Below, in pieces: positions 20,189 to 29,441 of a DNA stretch of 64,000 bases. Position numbers and translations under genes: made by a program. Location: positions 8,390-72,389 of the forward strand of contig BNZN01000002.1 of NCBI GenBank assembly GCA_026001145.1, read 5' to 3'. This DNA is from Clostridia bacterium. GTDB taxonomy: Bacteria; Bacillota; Clostridia; Oscillospirales; Ruminococcaceae. The notes under the pieces were generated by a model, which was not told where the DNA came from, ran no database searches, and saw nothing but the letters and a program-made list of their open reading frames with translations. Position 1 is the stretch's first letter. Every line of letters starts with the position of its first letter.

Positions 20189-21082
20189 ATGGGACTAAGT
20201 AATGTAGGATATCTTCTGAAACAGGGAATCAAGAACGTCTGGCTCAACAGGTTGCTTTCTGTTGCGTCTGTTGGGGTTTTGACTGTCTGTTTCCTTTTAA
20301 TTGGGACTGCTGCCCTTTTTTCGGTTAACATGCAATCTTTTGTGCACGAAGTTGAAAAAAAGAATGAAATTGTGGTTTTTTTAGAAGATGACATGGTTAA
20401 AACTGTTAAGCTGCGCCTTGAAAAAATCAAAAACGTAGCAAAGTTGCACTTTGTTTCGAAGAAAAAAGCATTGGAAATGCAATTTTCAAAATTAGATAAG
20501 GGCGGCGAGCTTTTTAATGAGTTAAGCCAGTCAAATCCACTGCCAGATTCCTATACTGTGTCTCTTCACGATGTTAATATGATGGGAAAGACTGTTAAAA
20601 AGATCGAAAAAATAAAAGGTGTGCAAAAAGTAAATGCGCCTAGTGATGTTGCGAAAATAATTACCCAAATGAAAGATACTGTTAATTATGCAGGGAGTAT
20701 TATCGTTGTTTTTTTGCTTTTGGTGTCGTTATTCATTATTGCGACTACGATAAAGATGACGATTTATGACCGCCGCAGAGAGATAAATATTATGAAGTTT
20801 GTGGGTGCGAATAACACGTTCATCAGAGTTCCGTTTGTTGTTGAAGGGGTAATTCTTGGTCTTCTTGCTGCGTTTTTGGCGCATGGTGTGTTGTATTTGA
20901 GTTATTCCAATATGTTGGATGTTATGAAGGGGTTTAAAATTGATATAAGTCCAATGATAAAAGAAGGCATAGTACCGTTTGCCGAAATTGGCAATTGGCT
21001 TGTTGTTGGTTTTGTGGGTGTGGGAAGTCTTCTTGGCGCGTTTGGCAGTATGTTTTTTGTGCGCAAACACCTAAAAGTATAG
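20189..21082 (+). CDS. ftsX: Cell-division protein FtsX
   Basis: 297 residues with GGAGGAAG before the ATG. It has an N-terminal TM helix (LLSVASVGVLTVCFLLIGTA), an extracellular loop domain (MQSFVHEVEKKNEIVVFLED onward) and three C-terminal TM helices. TM2 (SIIVVFLLLVSLFIIATTIK) is followed by the conserved RRREINIMKFVGA. It is the membrane partner of FtsE and transmits ATP hydrolysis to the hydrolase encoded next. Confidence 0.93.
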   Translation: MGLSNVGYLLKQGIKNVWLNRLLSVASVGVLTVCFLLIGTAALFSVNMQSFVHEVEKKNEIVVFLEDDMVKTVKLRLEKIKNVAKLHFVSKKKALEMQFSKLDKGGELFNELSQSNPLPDSYTVSLHDVNMMGKTVKKIEKIKGVQKVNAPSDVAKIITQMKDTVNYAGSIIVVFLLLVSLFIIATTIKMTIYDRRREINIMKFVGANNTFIRVPFVVEGVILGLLAAFLAHGVLYLSYSNMLDVMKGFKIDISPMIKEGIVPFAEIGNWLVVGFVGVGSLLGAFGSMFFVRKHLKV

Positions 21083-21109
21083 ATAATAATAAAAATAGGG
21101 GGCAAGTGT

Positions 21110-22621
21110 GTGCTTAGGAAATTTGCAAAGCGTTTATTTCTCCTTCTTGTTTTGCTAATCTTAGGGATAATTGGCTCCACTGGAATTCAGACTTTTGCGC
21201 GAGACGAAGATGACTATGATTATGACGACGACACCGCTTATGCAGAAGACGCAAATTACGATGAAGATGATGATAGCGGCGATGATGATCAGTCTGCTTC
21301 AAACGATGACAATAGTAGTAATGACAGTGATGATGAATATGATGATGGTGACGATGAAGATGGTGGCAACAAGAAAAAGAGTGCATCTGAGAAAAAGAGA
21401 GAAGCCTTGGAGAAAGAATTGGATGAACTGAAAAACGAAGAGAAAAAGTTAAAAAGTGAACGCAAAAAAGCGGAAGAAAACAAGAAACACGTCGAATATC
21501 GGCAATCAGAAGAAAAAAAGAAAAAGGGAACAATAGAGACGGAGATAGAGGCTCTTCGAAGGGAAGTTAATTTGCTTGAAAGCAAGCGACAACTGCTTGA
21601 AAAAGAAATTGGAAAAAGGAAAATAGATATAGAAGAAAGAGAGAAAAACGTACAGGCGGAGCATGACCTCTTGGCAAAGAGATTTAAGAGTATGTATGTT
21701 AGTGGGAAAACTCAGGCAGGGGAAACCCTTGGTTTGCTGCTTGGCGCAGATGATTATTATTCTGCTCTTACGAAGGTTGAGTTTGATAAAAGATTAATGA
21801 AGCAAAATCAGCAACTTGTTGACAGAATTCGGAAGCAGAAAGAGCGAGTGGAAAAAGAAAAAGAGAAACTTGAAATAAGCAAAAAAGATTTGGAAGAAAC
21901 CAAGAAAAAGCTCGAAGCAAACAAAAAAAAGCTTGAGGCAGACAATGTTGCGGTTGACAAGGTGATGTATAACCTTGCCCTTCAAAGAGCGGCATACGAG
22001 GGAGACATTGAGAGATGCGAAAGGGAAAAAAAAGAGTATCAGAGGGAAATCAGCGAAATCTATAAGAAGCTGCACCCAAGCACCGGGAAATATATAGGTG
22101 GTGAGTTTGCTTGGCCTGTTCCAGGTTATCGCGAAATATCTTCGCAGTATGGATGGAGAGACTGGGATACTTCGCCGCACAGAGATTTTCACCAAGGAGT
22201 CGACATCGCTGGTAGCAAAATCTATGGGAAGAATGTGGTTGCTGCAAACGGCGGCAAGGTGCTTTTCATTTGTCACAGTGGCGAAGACAAGCGTTACGGA
22301 AGTTACGGTAAATATGTCCGGATTGATCATGGTGGCGGCATCTCAACCATTTATGGTCACTTGAGTGCGATAAATGTCAGTCTAGATCAAGAGATCGCAA
22401 AAGAAGAAAAAATCGGGGAGGTTGGTTCAACGGGCTTTTCCACCGGACCACATCTTCATTTCGAAGTAAGGGAAAACGACAAGCATGTAAATCCTATGAA
22501 ATATCTTGGAAAAAGAAAAAACAAGAATGAAGAAGAAGATAATAACGGGAATGAAGAAGGGGATAACAAAAGCGAAGAAGAAGATAATAAGAAAAAATCG
22601 GATTCACCTTCTTTGACTTAG
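21110..22621 (+). CDS. M23 peptidoglycan endopeptidase with coiled coil and Asp-rich segment
   Basis: 503 residues, GTG start behind GGGGGCAAG. A signal peptide/TM (LFLLLVLLILGIIGSTGIQT) is followed by about 60 residues that are mostly Asp, Asn, Ser and Glu. A long coiled coil (~85-320) comes next, then the LytM/M23 domain with Zn ligands in FHQGVDIAG and HLHFEV. The C-terminus is an acidic Glu/Asn/Lys tail. EnvC/PcsB-type proteins of this architecture are activated by FtsEX through the coiled coil, so it is very likely the FtsEX-controlled hydrolase. The polyacidic stretch right after the signal sequence is unusual and might bind cations or act as a spacer. Confidence 0.88.
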   Translation: MLRKFAKRLFLLLVLLILGIIGSTGIQTFARDEDDYDYDDDTAYAEDANYDEDDDSGDDDQSASNDDNSSNDSDDEYDDGDDEDGGNKKKSASEKKREALEKELDELKNEEKKLKSERKKAEENKKHVEYRQSEEKKKKGTIETEIEALRREVNLLESKRQLLEKEIGKRKIDIEEREKNVQAEHDLLAKRFKSMYVSGKTQAGETLGLLLGADDYYSALTKVEFDKRLMKQNQQLVDRIRKQKERVEKEKEKLEISKKDLEETKKKLEANKKKLEADNVAVDKVMYNLALQRAAYEGDIERCEREKKEYQREISEIYKKLHPSTGKYIGGEFAWPVPGYREISSQYGWRDWDTSPHRDFHQGVDIAGSKIYGKNVVAANGGKVLFICHSGEDKRYGSYGKYVRIDHGGGISTIYGHLSAINVSLDQEIAKEEKIGEVGSTGFSTGPHLHFEVRENDKHVNPMKYLGKRKNKNEEEDNNGNEEGDNKSEEEDNKKKSDSPSLT

Positions 22622-22679
22622 CATAGACCGGGTTGCTTAGGTTTGCAGAAAAAACCAGACGAAAAGAGAGAGCAAAAAG

Positions 22680-24215
22680 ATGGATTATGGTTGGCTTTCG
22701 ATAGTTCCCCCAATGGTCGCAATGTTGCTGGTTTTGATAACGAAAGAGGTTTTGTTTTCGTTATTCATGGGGGTTCTTTCTGGTGCTTTGATTTATGAGA
22801 AGTGGAATTTAGTGTACGGCTTAAGGACAACATTTGAGGCAATTACACGGGGCATGGCCGACATGCAACATGTAGAGATTTTGGTGTTTTTAGGCCTACT
22901 TGGTGCGTTAGTTGTGATTCTCACTGTTGCAGGAGGAGCACAGGCTTATGGAGATTGGGCAGTCAAAAGGATTAAAACAAAAAGACAATCGCAACTTATG
23001 ACTTGTTTCTGTGGGCTTCTGTTCTGCATCGACGATTTTTTTCACTTTTTGGCCGCAAGTGTCATTATGAAACCCGTGATGGAAAGAAACAAGGTTTCGT
23101 CAGAAAAGTTTGCGTATCTGCTGGATTCAACCGCGGCAACAACTTCAGTAATTGCACCAATTTCCGGTTGGGCGGCGGTGATTGTCTCGCTTTTGACGAA
23201 AAGTAATGTAGAAAGTCCAATGGGTGTTTTCATAAAGGGGATACCGTTTAACCTTTATGCGATTCTAACGATCTTGACGGTATTTTTCTTTTCGGTTAGT
23301 AAGTTCGAGTTAGGCGGGATGGCTGCTGCGGAAAAAAGAGCAGAGAGAAAAAGTGTGGTGGCCGAGAGAACAGACACGGCCGCTGAAGAAGTGGAAGGGC
23401 TTGCGATAAACAAAAATGGTAAAATTATATACATGATTCTGCCGATTTGTGTTCTTGTTTTCGGTTCGGTCCTATGGATATTGGGAACCGGTGAATATTT
23501 CACAAGCTCAACTTCATTACTAACAGCCATAGGAAAAGCCGAGATGGGAGAATCGCTCATTGTAGGGAGTTTTTTTGCCATTGTGGCGGCGCTCTGCCTT
23601 GTTGTTCCAACAAAGGTCGTTAGTCTTAAAATTTTTATGGAAAGCTTCGTTGCTGGAGTAAAAACAATGATACCGGCTATCTTAATTTTGATTTTGGCAT
23701 GGGCAATCGGGGATATCTGTGGGCAAGAACATCTTAACACAGGGTCATTCGTTAAAGAGGTTTTAAGTGCTTCCATTTCTGAGCACCTCTTCCCCATCAT
23801 TATGTTTGTCGTGTCATGTTTCCTCTCTTTTGCCACGGGAACCTCGTGGGGTACCTTTGGCATATTCATTCCGATTGCCGCCGATTTGTGCAATGGCTTG
23901 TCGGACAATATTTTGGTAATCTCGGTTGCAGCAACACTTGCGGGTGCAGTGTTCGGAGATCACGTTTCCCCTATTTCGGGAACAACAGTTATGGCGTCAA
24001 CAGGAGCTGGTTGCGACCACCTTAAGCACGTCAGTACGCAAATGCCCTATGCTCTACCGGTAGCTTTTGCCTCCGCAATAGGATTTTTGGTTGCCGGTTT
24101 TTGGGGGAATATCTTTGTGGTGCTCGGTGTGAGTTTGGTTGTGCTGGTTGGTTCGATTTATGCGGTTAAAATAATGCTTAAAAGCAAAGAAAAGCTGGAA
24201 CAGTCGTATGAGTAA
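22680..24215 (+). CDS. NhaC-family Na+/H+ antiporter
   Basis: 511 residues with about 11-12 TM segments. Features typical of NhaC-type antiporters include LDSTAATTSVIAPISGWAA, the segment FATGTSWGTFGIFIPIAADL, and GDHVSPISGTTVMASTGAGC near the C-terminal third. It exchanges ions or ion-coupled organic acids across the cytoplasmic membrane; the family also contains malate/lactate and tyrosine exchangers, so the substrate is not certain. It lies between the cell-wall block and the SCIFF maturase. Confidence 0.8.
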   Translation: MDYGWLSIVPPMVAMLLVLITKEVLFSLFMGVLSGALIYEKWNLVYGLRTTFEAITRGMADMQHVEILVFLGLLGALVVILTVAGGAQAYGDWAVKRIKTKRQSQLMTCFCGLLFCIDDFFHFLAASVIMKPVMERNKVSSEKFAYLLDSTAATTSVIAPISGWAAVIVSLLTKSNVESPMGVFIKGIPFNLYAILTILTVFFFSVSKFELGGMAAAEKRAERKSVVAERTDTAAEEVEGLAINKNGKIIYMILPICVLVFGSVLWILGTGEYFTSSTSLLTAIGKAEMGESLIVGSFFAIVAALCLVVPTKVVSLKIFMESFVAGVKTMIPAILILILAWAIGDICGQEHLNTGSFVKEVLSASISEHLFPIIMFVVSCFLSFATGTSWGTFGIFIPIAADLCNGLSDNILVISVAATLAGAVFGDHVSPISGTTVMASTGAGCDHLKHVSTQMPYALPVAFASAIGFLVAGFWGNIFVVLGVSLVVLVGSIYAVKIMLKSKEKLEQSYE

Positions 24216-24240
24216 TTCGCATAAATGAGGGGAGTCAGTG

Positions 24241-25617
24241 ATGCATAAATATTATTTACACGGATTTCATGTCGTAGTGGATCCTAGCAGTGGCAGCGTT
24301 CATCTGGTTGATAAGTTGGTGTTTGATCTCCTGGATTACGTTAAAGGGCCGCTTTCTGAAGAGCTACCTAACGAACTGCTTTTCTGTCAGGATTATGATC
24401 TTAAAGATATAGAAGAAGCTTATGGTGAAATTTATAAACTTTACAAAAACAAGTTGTTGTTTTCGGAACCAAGAAAACCAAATGTTAGCTACATAGTCGG
24501 ACATAAAATTCCGATCAAAGCTGCATGTTTGCATATATCGCATGATTGTAGTTTAAGGTGCAGATATTGTTTTGCAGGAACAGGTGCTTTTGGCGGCAAG
24601 AGGATGAATATGAGCCTGGATGTTGGCAAAAAGGCGATAGATTTCTTGATGAAAAGGTCACTTTCTCGCAAAAACATCGAGGTAGATTTCTTTGGCGGGG
24701 AACCACTTTTGAATTTTGATGTGGTTAAAGGGGTGGTCAGTTATGCCAGGGAGCAAGAAAAGAAGACAAACAAAAAATTTCGGTTTACTCTGACAACAAA
24801 TGGAATTGGTTTGGACGATGAGAAAATAGAGTACCTTAATCAGGAAATGGCAATTGTTGCGCTTTCAATTGATGGGCGTAAGGCAACAAATGATCGAATG
24901 CGTGTTCACACGGATGGAACAGGTTGTTATGACGAGGTTTTGCCAAAGTTCAAAGATTTAGTTGCAAAAAGAGGTGGCAAAAATTATTACGTAAGAGGAA
25001 CCTTCACAAGGATGAACCTAGATTTCACAAATGATATCCTGAACCTTGCAGATGAAGGATTTAAGGAAATCTCGCTGGAGCCAGTTGTTGCAGATGAAGC
25101 TTCCCCTTATTCAATAACGAGAAAAGAATTGCCGCAGGTTCTTAAAGAATATGAAAAGTTGGCCGTGGCGATAACTAACAAAGAAAAACAAAAGCAAGGA
25201 TTCAACTTTTATCACTTTTCTGTTATAGGGAAGAATTCACCGTGCATGTCGAAACGGGTTAAAGGTTGCGGTGCCGGAGCTGAATATGTTGCAATAACTC
25301 CAGATGCCGACATTTATCCGTGCCATCAGCTTGTTGGGATGAAAGAATATATTATGGGGAATGTGCTGGAAGGAATGGTTGATGTCGGCAAACAAGCACA
25401 ATTTGCGAACATCAGTGTCAGTTCCAAGAAAAAGTGTGCCAATTGTTGGGCAAAGCTTTATTGCAGTGGCGGATGTAATGCGAACAATGTTAAATTTGGG
25501 TATGATTTCTCGAAGCCACACGAAATAAGCTGCGAGATCCAAAAAAAGAGGTTGGAGTGCACCTTTGTGATTGAAGCAGCACAGGAGATGTTGGGGCAAA
25601 ATTCCCTCTCGACTTAG
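24241..25617 (+). CDS. SCIFF radical SAM maturase (SPASM-type)
   Basis: 458 residues from the ATG at 24241 with GGGGAGTC upstream. The N-terminal ~90 residues form a RiPP-recognition-type domain. The radical SAM motif is CSLRCRYC (~102-109). SPASM auxiliary-cluster cysteines are complete: a KGCGAGAEYV..YPCHQ region, CANCWAKLYCSGGC, and later Cys. The family (CteB/Tte1186-type, 'thioether cross-link-forming SCIFF peptide maturase') uses SAM to join a Cys sulfur to the alpha carbon of Thr in the SCIFF peptide. Here the only SCIFF precursor visible (13199-13354) lacks those two residues, and the genes are 11 kb apart instead of adjacent. Confidence 0.93.
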   Translation: MHKYYLHGFHVVVDPSSGSVHLVDKLVFDLLDYVKGPLSEELPNELLFCQDYDLKDIEEAYGEIYKLYKNKLLFSEPRKPNVSYIVGHKIPIKAACLHISHDCSLRCRYCFAGTGAFGGKRMNMSLDVGKKAIDFLMKRSLSRKNIEVDFFGGEPLLNFDVVKGVVSYAREQEKKTNKKFRFTLTTNGIGLDDEKIEYLNQEMAIVALSIDGRKATNDRMRVHTDGTGCYDEVLPKFKDLVAKRGGKNYYVRGTFTRMNLDFTNDILNLADEGFKEISLEPVVADEASPYSITRKELPQVLKEYEKLAVAITNKEKQKQGFNFYHFSVIGKNSPCMSKRVKGCGAGAEYVAITPDADIYPCHQLVGMKEYIMGNVLEGMVDVGKQAQFANISVSSKKKCANCWAKLYCSGGCNANNVKFGYDFSKPHEISCEIQKKRLECTFVIEAAQEMLGQNSLST

Positions 25618-25737
25618 TGAGAAACTGTTGATGAAAAAACAAAGGAAAGGGAAAGAAAAAGTAATTGGAATGCTTTCAAAAGTTACACATCAATTGCAAC
25701 CTTTCAGTGTCGCGTTTTATCTTTTTCGTGCCACGTA

Positions 25738-25766
25738 TTGACAGCTTGCCGATTTCGTGATTAAAT
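25738..25766 (+). promoter_or_regulatory. Promoter for CPBP protease gene
   Basis: TTGACA (25738-25743), a 17-base spacer, TTAAAT (25761-25766). Transcription would begin near 25773, which rules out the upstream GTG at 25757 as the start. The preceding ~120 bases after the maturase gene hold only a fragment (ACATCAATTGCAAC) shared with the dispersed repeats. Confidence 0.55.
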
Positions 25767-25807
25767 TGCATAAACTAATCTTTTCAAGAAAGAAATGGGG
25801 TGTACTC

Positions 25808-26669
25808 TTGTCTATATCTAAGATCTTGCGTCGTATATGGAGTGTTCCTTTATCCCGTACTAATCTCTTGGGGCATGCAGATTGTTGCCGTGATTTGTGT
25901 AGTGATATACATGATGGTTGCGTTGCATATCCCTGCTGAAGCACTTCAAGCTAGCCTGACTAACCCACCGGAGTGGTTTGTGCCGGTTTATATTCTAATT
26001 TTTACTATTCTCAGCCTCATAATTTTGTTCTTATTATGGCGAAGAGAACGGAAAAAATGCAATATTAACAACAACAAATTGAGTATACTCACCGCTGTCT
26101 TAATTGTTTGTTTTGGTATTGCATCCAACCTAGCTATCGGTTGTGCGGTTGCTGCGGTAAGGCAATATTCCCCTTCGTATGAAGTGATTGAAAAAGCCGT
26201 TTCTAGCGGAAGCTTTACGTTCCAGTTGGTGTCTTTTTGCGTTGCTATCCCAATTGTTGAAGAGCTTTGTTTTAGAGGTATTATTTTAAATCGCCTTCTG
26301 GATTGGATGCCTACGTGGGCAGCTGTGTCAATTACAAGCTTTTTGTTCGGTTTGTATCATCTTAATCTTTTGCAGGGCGTGTATGCTTTTGTCGTAGGAA
26401 TTGCTCTCTCGCTAATATATGTCCGTTTTCGCACAATATGGGCACCAATCATCTTACATATGGCTTTCAATTCCGCAAAAATTATACTAGCTCATATATT
26501 ATCTTCGGTGCTATCTCAAACCTCTACAACCTCTGCTGCTGATGTAAAAGCACCATCTGCTATTTCCACTTTCGTAGTTTTCATGACTTTTGTTGCTTTG
26601 TCGGGTCTTTTTGTCTGGTTGCTCAGCAAAAGACCTGTTGCGACAACGAATTTGATCAAAGAAACCTGA
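25808..26669 (+). pseudogene. CPBP intramembrane protease with +1 frameshift
   Basis: The natural start appears to be the TTG at 25808 (GGGGTG 5 bases upstream), giving MSISKILRRIWSV. A C at 25847/25848 appears extra: without it the protein continues LYPVLISWGMQIVAV in the frame that stays open to 26669. The rest has about eight TM helices with the catalytic EELCFRG (motif 1) and the later FGLYHL and HMAFN. These are the glutamate, arginine and histidine residues of CPBP (Abi/CAAX-type) glutamic proteases. Such proteases often accompany peptide-modifying systems, and this one follows the SCIFF maturase. If the shift is real the protein is lost, unless translation restarts at GTG 25800 in the other frame or at an internal ATG. 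Confidence 0.75.
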
Positions 26670-26757
26670 AGTGGTCTCACTCATGGAGCGATAATGTCAC
26701 GTTGCAAGAAGCAAAACGTGATGGGAAGTCTGCTTGTGATGCATCAGTTGGCGAATC

Positions 26758-26787
26758 TTGACATGTTCGCAAGGTTTGTGCTAAAAT
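26758..26787 (+). promoter_or_regulatory. rplU-prp-rpmA promoter
   Basis: TTGACA (26758-26763), an 18-base spacer, TAAAAT (26782-26787), about 85 bases before rplU. Confidence 0.65.
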
Positions 26788-26789
26788 GT

Positions 26790-26871
26790 GAGAGCCGCAT
26801 GTTAGAAGGTTCTGCTAAAGGGTCAAAACCCTACCTTTTGCAGCGAGATGATAAAATAGGTGGTCGGGTCA
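26790..26871 (+). promoter_or_regulatory. Possible L21 autoregulatory leader
   Basis: The rplU 5' UTR can form small hairpins, including GGGT CAAA ACCC at about 26820-26832 enclosed by AAGG../..CCTT. Firmicutes rplU leaders are known as ribosomal-protein-binding structures. The match here is by position and shape only. Confidence 0.35.
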
Positions 26872-27186
26872 ATGTATGCAGTAATAAAAACGGGGGGCAA
26901 ACAATATAAGGTTGCGCCGAACGACGAGATTTATGTTGAAAAGCTCAGGGTGGATGAAGGCAAGGAATTGGATATCAAAGAGGTTGTTGCAGCGCACAAT
27001 GGCAAAGAATTTACTTTTGATCCAGAGAAGTTACAAGAAGTGTGCGTAAAAGCAAAAGTGTTGAAAAATGGCCGCGCAAAGAAAATGACAGTCTTTACAT
27101 ACAAACCCAAAAAGAACCAGAAACGCAAAATGGGGCACCGGCAGGAGTATACAAAGCTACAGATTTTGGCAATAGAAGGCGTATGA
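26872..27186 (+). CDS. rplU: 50S ribosomal protein L21
   Basis: 104 residues starting MYAVIKTGGKQYKV at the ATG 26872. The C-terminal KKNQKRKMGHRQEYTKLQI is the usual rRNA-binding end. It is the first gene of the conserved Firmicutes order L21-Prp-L27 and overlaps prp by 4 bases. Confidence 0.96.
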   Translation: MYAVIKTGGKQYKVAPNDEIYVEKLRVDEGKELDIKEVVAAHNGKEFTFDPEKLQEVCVKAKVLKNGRAKKMTVFTYKPKKNQKRKMGHRQEYTKLQILAIEGV

Positions 27187-27509
27187 TTACGGTTCGGTTT
27201 GGCCGAACTGACGGCAAAGTAAAAAGTGTTAGTGTTTCTGGCCACGCAGAGCATTCGAACCATGGACAAGATATTGTTTGTGCAGGAGTTTCGTCGGCAG
27301 TGCAGATGGTTGTGAATGGCTTGGTGGAGATTTTGAAGCTCGAATGTGATGTTCAAAAGAGCAAAAACAAAGTTGAGGTTCTGCTTAAAGATCTGCATTG
27401 TGAAAACACAGAGGCAGGGCACATGTTTTTGGAAGCGTTTCGTCTGCATATGGAACTTTTATCGAGAGAATATGAAGGGACAATAAACGTGATAGTAACG
27501 GAGGGATAG
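27183..27509 (+). CDS. prp: Ribosomal-processing cysteine protease Prp
   Basis: 108 residues, ATG at 27183 overlapping the rplU stop. The conserved catalytic His in SVSGHAEH and Cys in GQDIVCAGVSSAV are present. Prp removes the N-terminal extension of L27 in Firmicutes and is essential where L27 carries that extension. The downstream L27 does carry it (FVLGLQFF before AHKKG), so enzyme and substrate are encoded side by side. Confidence 0.93.
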   Translation: MITVRFGRTDGKVKSVSVSGHAEHSNHGQDIVCAGVSSAVQMVVNGLVEILKLECDVQKSKNKVEVLLKDLHCENTEAGHMFLEAFRLHMELLSREYEGTINVIVTEG

Positions 27510-27512
27510 CAA

Positions 27513-27791
27513 GTGTTTGTTTTAGGTTTGCAGTTTTTTGCACACAAAAAAGGAGCAAGTTCAACCAAAAACGGAAGAGACTCAGAATCCAAAAGGCTTG
27601 GTGTTAAAAGAAGCGATGGACAGATGGTTTTGGCGGGGAACATTTTGATAAGGCAGCGTGGGACTCATATTCATCCGGGTAACAACGTGCGAAGAGGAAC
27701 TGATGACACACTTTTCACGACCATTACGGGTAAGGTGAAGTTTGAACGGTTGGGTCGCAATCGGAAGCGGGTTAGCGTATACGCTGTTTGA
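27513..27791 (+). CDS. rpmA: 50S ribosomal protein L27 with cleavable N-terminal extension
   Basis: 92 residues, GTG start three bases after prp. The N-terminus [15 protein letters not shown] matches the Prp recognition sequence known from Staphylococcus aureus L27 (cleavage after LQFF). The mature protein has the usual [12 protein letters not shown] and [10 protein letters not shown]. It sits near the peptidyl-transferase centre of the 50S subunit. Cleavage is inferred. Confidence 0.95.
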   Translation: MFVLGLQFFAHKKGASSTKNGRDSESKRLGVKRSDGQMVLAGNILIRQRGTHIHPGNNVRRGTDDTLFTTITGKVKFERLGRNRKRVSVYAV

Positions 27792-28153
27792 AAACTTTTT
27801 TAACCTTTTTACTTTTTAAAATTCGCCTGATGACTTCAATCGCTTTGCACCGTTTTGGGGCGGTCGAGCGGTTGTTTTTTTGCATCTGTGTTTGCGTTCC
27901 AAGCGTTCCGAAATTTGTAAGAAAGCTCTGTTCATTCTCTTTTATTTCCTTCAATATATTTGAAAAGCACCTTTTACTTTGGCAAAAAGCGTTGTGGAGA
28001 GGGTCCAGGGGGAGGAGTTCAGCATCTCCCCTTGGTTCGTTTTGAAAAGCGAGTTGGCGAAACCCAAGAAAAGTACGAGAAAGCGAATTTGTTTTGTATT
28101 TCGGAATGATTGGAAAGCGAAGGAGAATGCCTTTTTCGAAGGAGAATAAAATC
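27792..28153. repeat. Non-coding region with degenerate dispersed repeat
   Basis: No gene is visible; the long open frame on the - strand looks like chance. Bases ~27975-28130 are an inverted, decayed copy of the dispersed repeat: GGCAAAAAGCGTTGTGG, then GGTCCAGGGGGAGG...CTCCCCTTGGTTC (stem), then GTACGAGAAAGCGAATTTG and TTTCGGAATG.TTGGAAAGC. Confidence 0.5.
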
Positions 28154-29437
28154 ATGTTTGTTGATGTTGCAGAAATACGCATAAAATCCGGGAAGGGTGG
28201 CAACGGAGCGGTAAGTTTTCATCGCGAAAAATATGTTTCTGCCGGTGGCCCTGATGGTGGAGATGGCGGAAAAGGCGGAAATGTCATCTTAAGAGTTGAT
28301 CCGCACTTGAACACGTTGGTTGATTTCAGATATCGTGTAAAATATATCGCCAAAGATGGGGAAGACGGTGGACGAAACAACTGTTCTGGCAAATCTGCAC
28401 CAGACACAATCATTCGAGTTCCAAGCGGGACAATTGTGAAAGATAAAGAAACCGGCAGCATTATTGTAGACATGTCGCAAAAAGAGAGTTTTATGATTGC
28501 GAAGGGCGGTCGTGGAGGACGTGGCAATCAACATTTTGCAACTCCGGCGCGGCAGGTTCCTCAGTTTGCGATTCCAGGAGAAGATGGTGTTTCAATGGAT
28601 CTTATCTTGGAACTCAAACTGCTTGCTGATGTGGGATTGATTGGCTTCCCCAACGTGGGGAAATCGACATTAATTTCTGCAATCAGTAACGCAAGGCCCA
28701 AAATTGCCAACTATCATTTCACAACCTTGCAGCCAAACCTGGGAGTGGTTAGCATAGATGAAGGAGAGTCTTTTGTGGTGGCGGATATTCCGGGGCTAAT
28801 TGAGGGAGCCAGCGCAGGAGTTGGCTTGGGGCATGATTTTTTGCGGCATGTAGAGCGTTGCAGAATGCTTTGGCATGTGGTTGATGCTGCGGCACTTGAG
28901 GGCAAAAACGCAGTTTCTGATATCGAAGTGATCAACAAGGAACTGGCGTGTTTTAGTGAGGAATTGACTCAAAAACCGCAAATTTTGGTTGCAAACAAGT
29001 TGGATCTTGCCACAGGGGATCAGGTTAAAGAATTAGAGGATTATGCAAAGCGTACTAAAACTCAATTTTTTGGTGTTAGTGCACTTGAAAGAAGTGGCCT
29101 TGACTCACTCAAGAAGGCAACCCTGCAAAAACTTAAAGAGTTGCCGCCAATTAAGGTTTTTGAGTCGGACTTTGATGACGATTTTGCAAAACCCCACCGC
29201 TTAGGATCTGACAATGGGTTCGAAATTAAGGTGGAAGACGGAGTGTTTAAGGTCAAATCAGAGCTGCTTCTTCGAATTTTGAAATCGGTTGATTTGTTTG
29301 ATTATGGGGCACTTCTTTATTTTCAGAAGATGCTCATCAAAATTGGTGTGGATGCGCAGTTGAAAGCGCTTGGGATTCAAGAGAAAGATGTTGTGGTTAT
29401 TGATGGAATCGATTTCGATTTTGAATATATAACATGA
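28154..29437 (+). CDS. obg: GTPase Obg/CgtA
   Basis: 427 residues from the ATG at 28154 with AAGGAG upstream. The Gly-rich Obg domain (KSGKGGNGAVSFHREKYV, GGDGGKGG) is followed by the G domain with G1 GFPNVGKST, G3 DIPGLIEGA and G4 NKLD, and then a C-terminal OCT domain. It is a GTPase involved in 50S assembly and stress response. Its position after rplU-prp-rpmA is the standard Firmicutes order, here separated by a degenerate repeat. Confidence 0.96.
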   Translation: MFVDVAEIRIKSGKGGNGAVSFHREKYVSAGGPDGGDGGKGGNVILRVDPHLNTLVDFRYRVKYIAKDGEDGGRNNCSGKSAPDTIIRVPSGTIVKDKETGSIIVDMSQKESFMIAKGGRGGRGNQHFATPARQVPQFAIPGEDGVSMDLILELKLLADVGLIGFPNVGKSTLISAISNARPKIANYHFTTLQPNLGVVSIDEGESFVVADIPGLIEGASAGVGLGHDFLRHVERCRMLWHVVDAAALEGKNAVSDIEVINKELACFSEELTQKPQILVANKLDLATGDQVKELEDYAKRTKTQFFGVSALERSGLDSLKKATLQKLKELPPIKVFESDFDDDFAKPHRLGSDNGFEIKVEDGVFKVKSELLLRILKSVDLFDYGALLYFQKMLIKIGVDAQLKALGIQEKDVVVIDGIDFDFEYIT

Positions 29438-29441
29438 TTTT

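Noticed and set aside
27772-28203. 143-residue open frame on the - strand
   Set aside because: It covers the end of rpmA, a degenerate repeat and the start of obg; composition and lack of a ribosome site argue against a gene.
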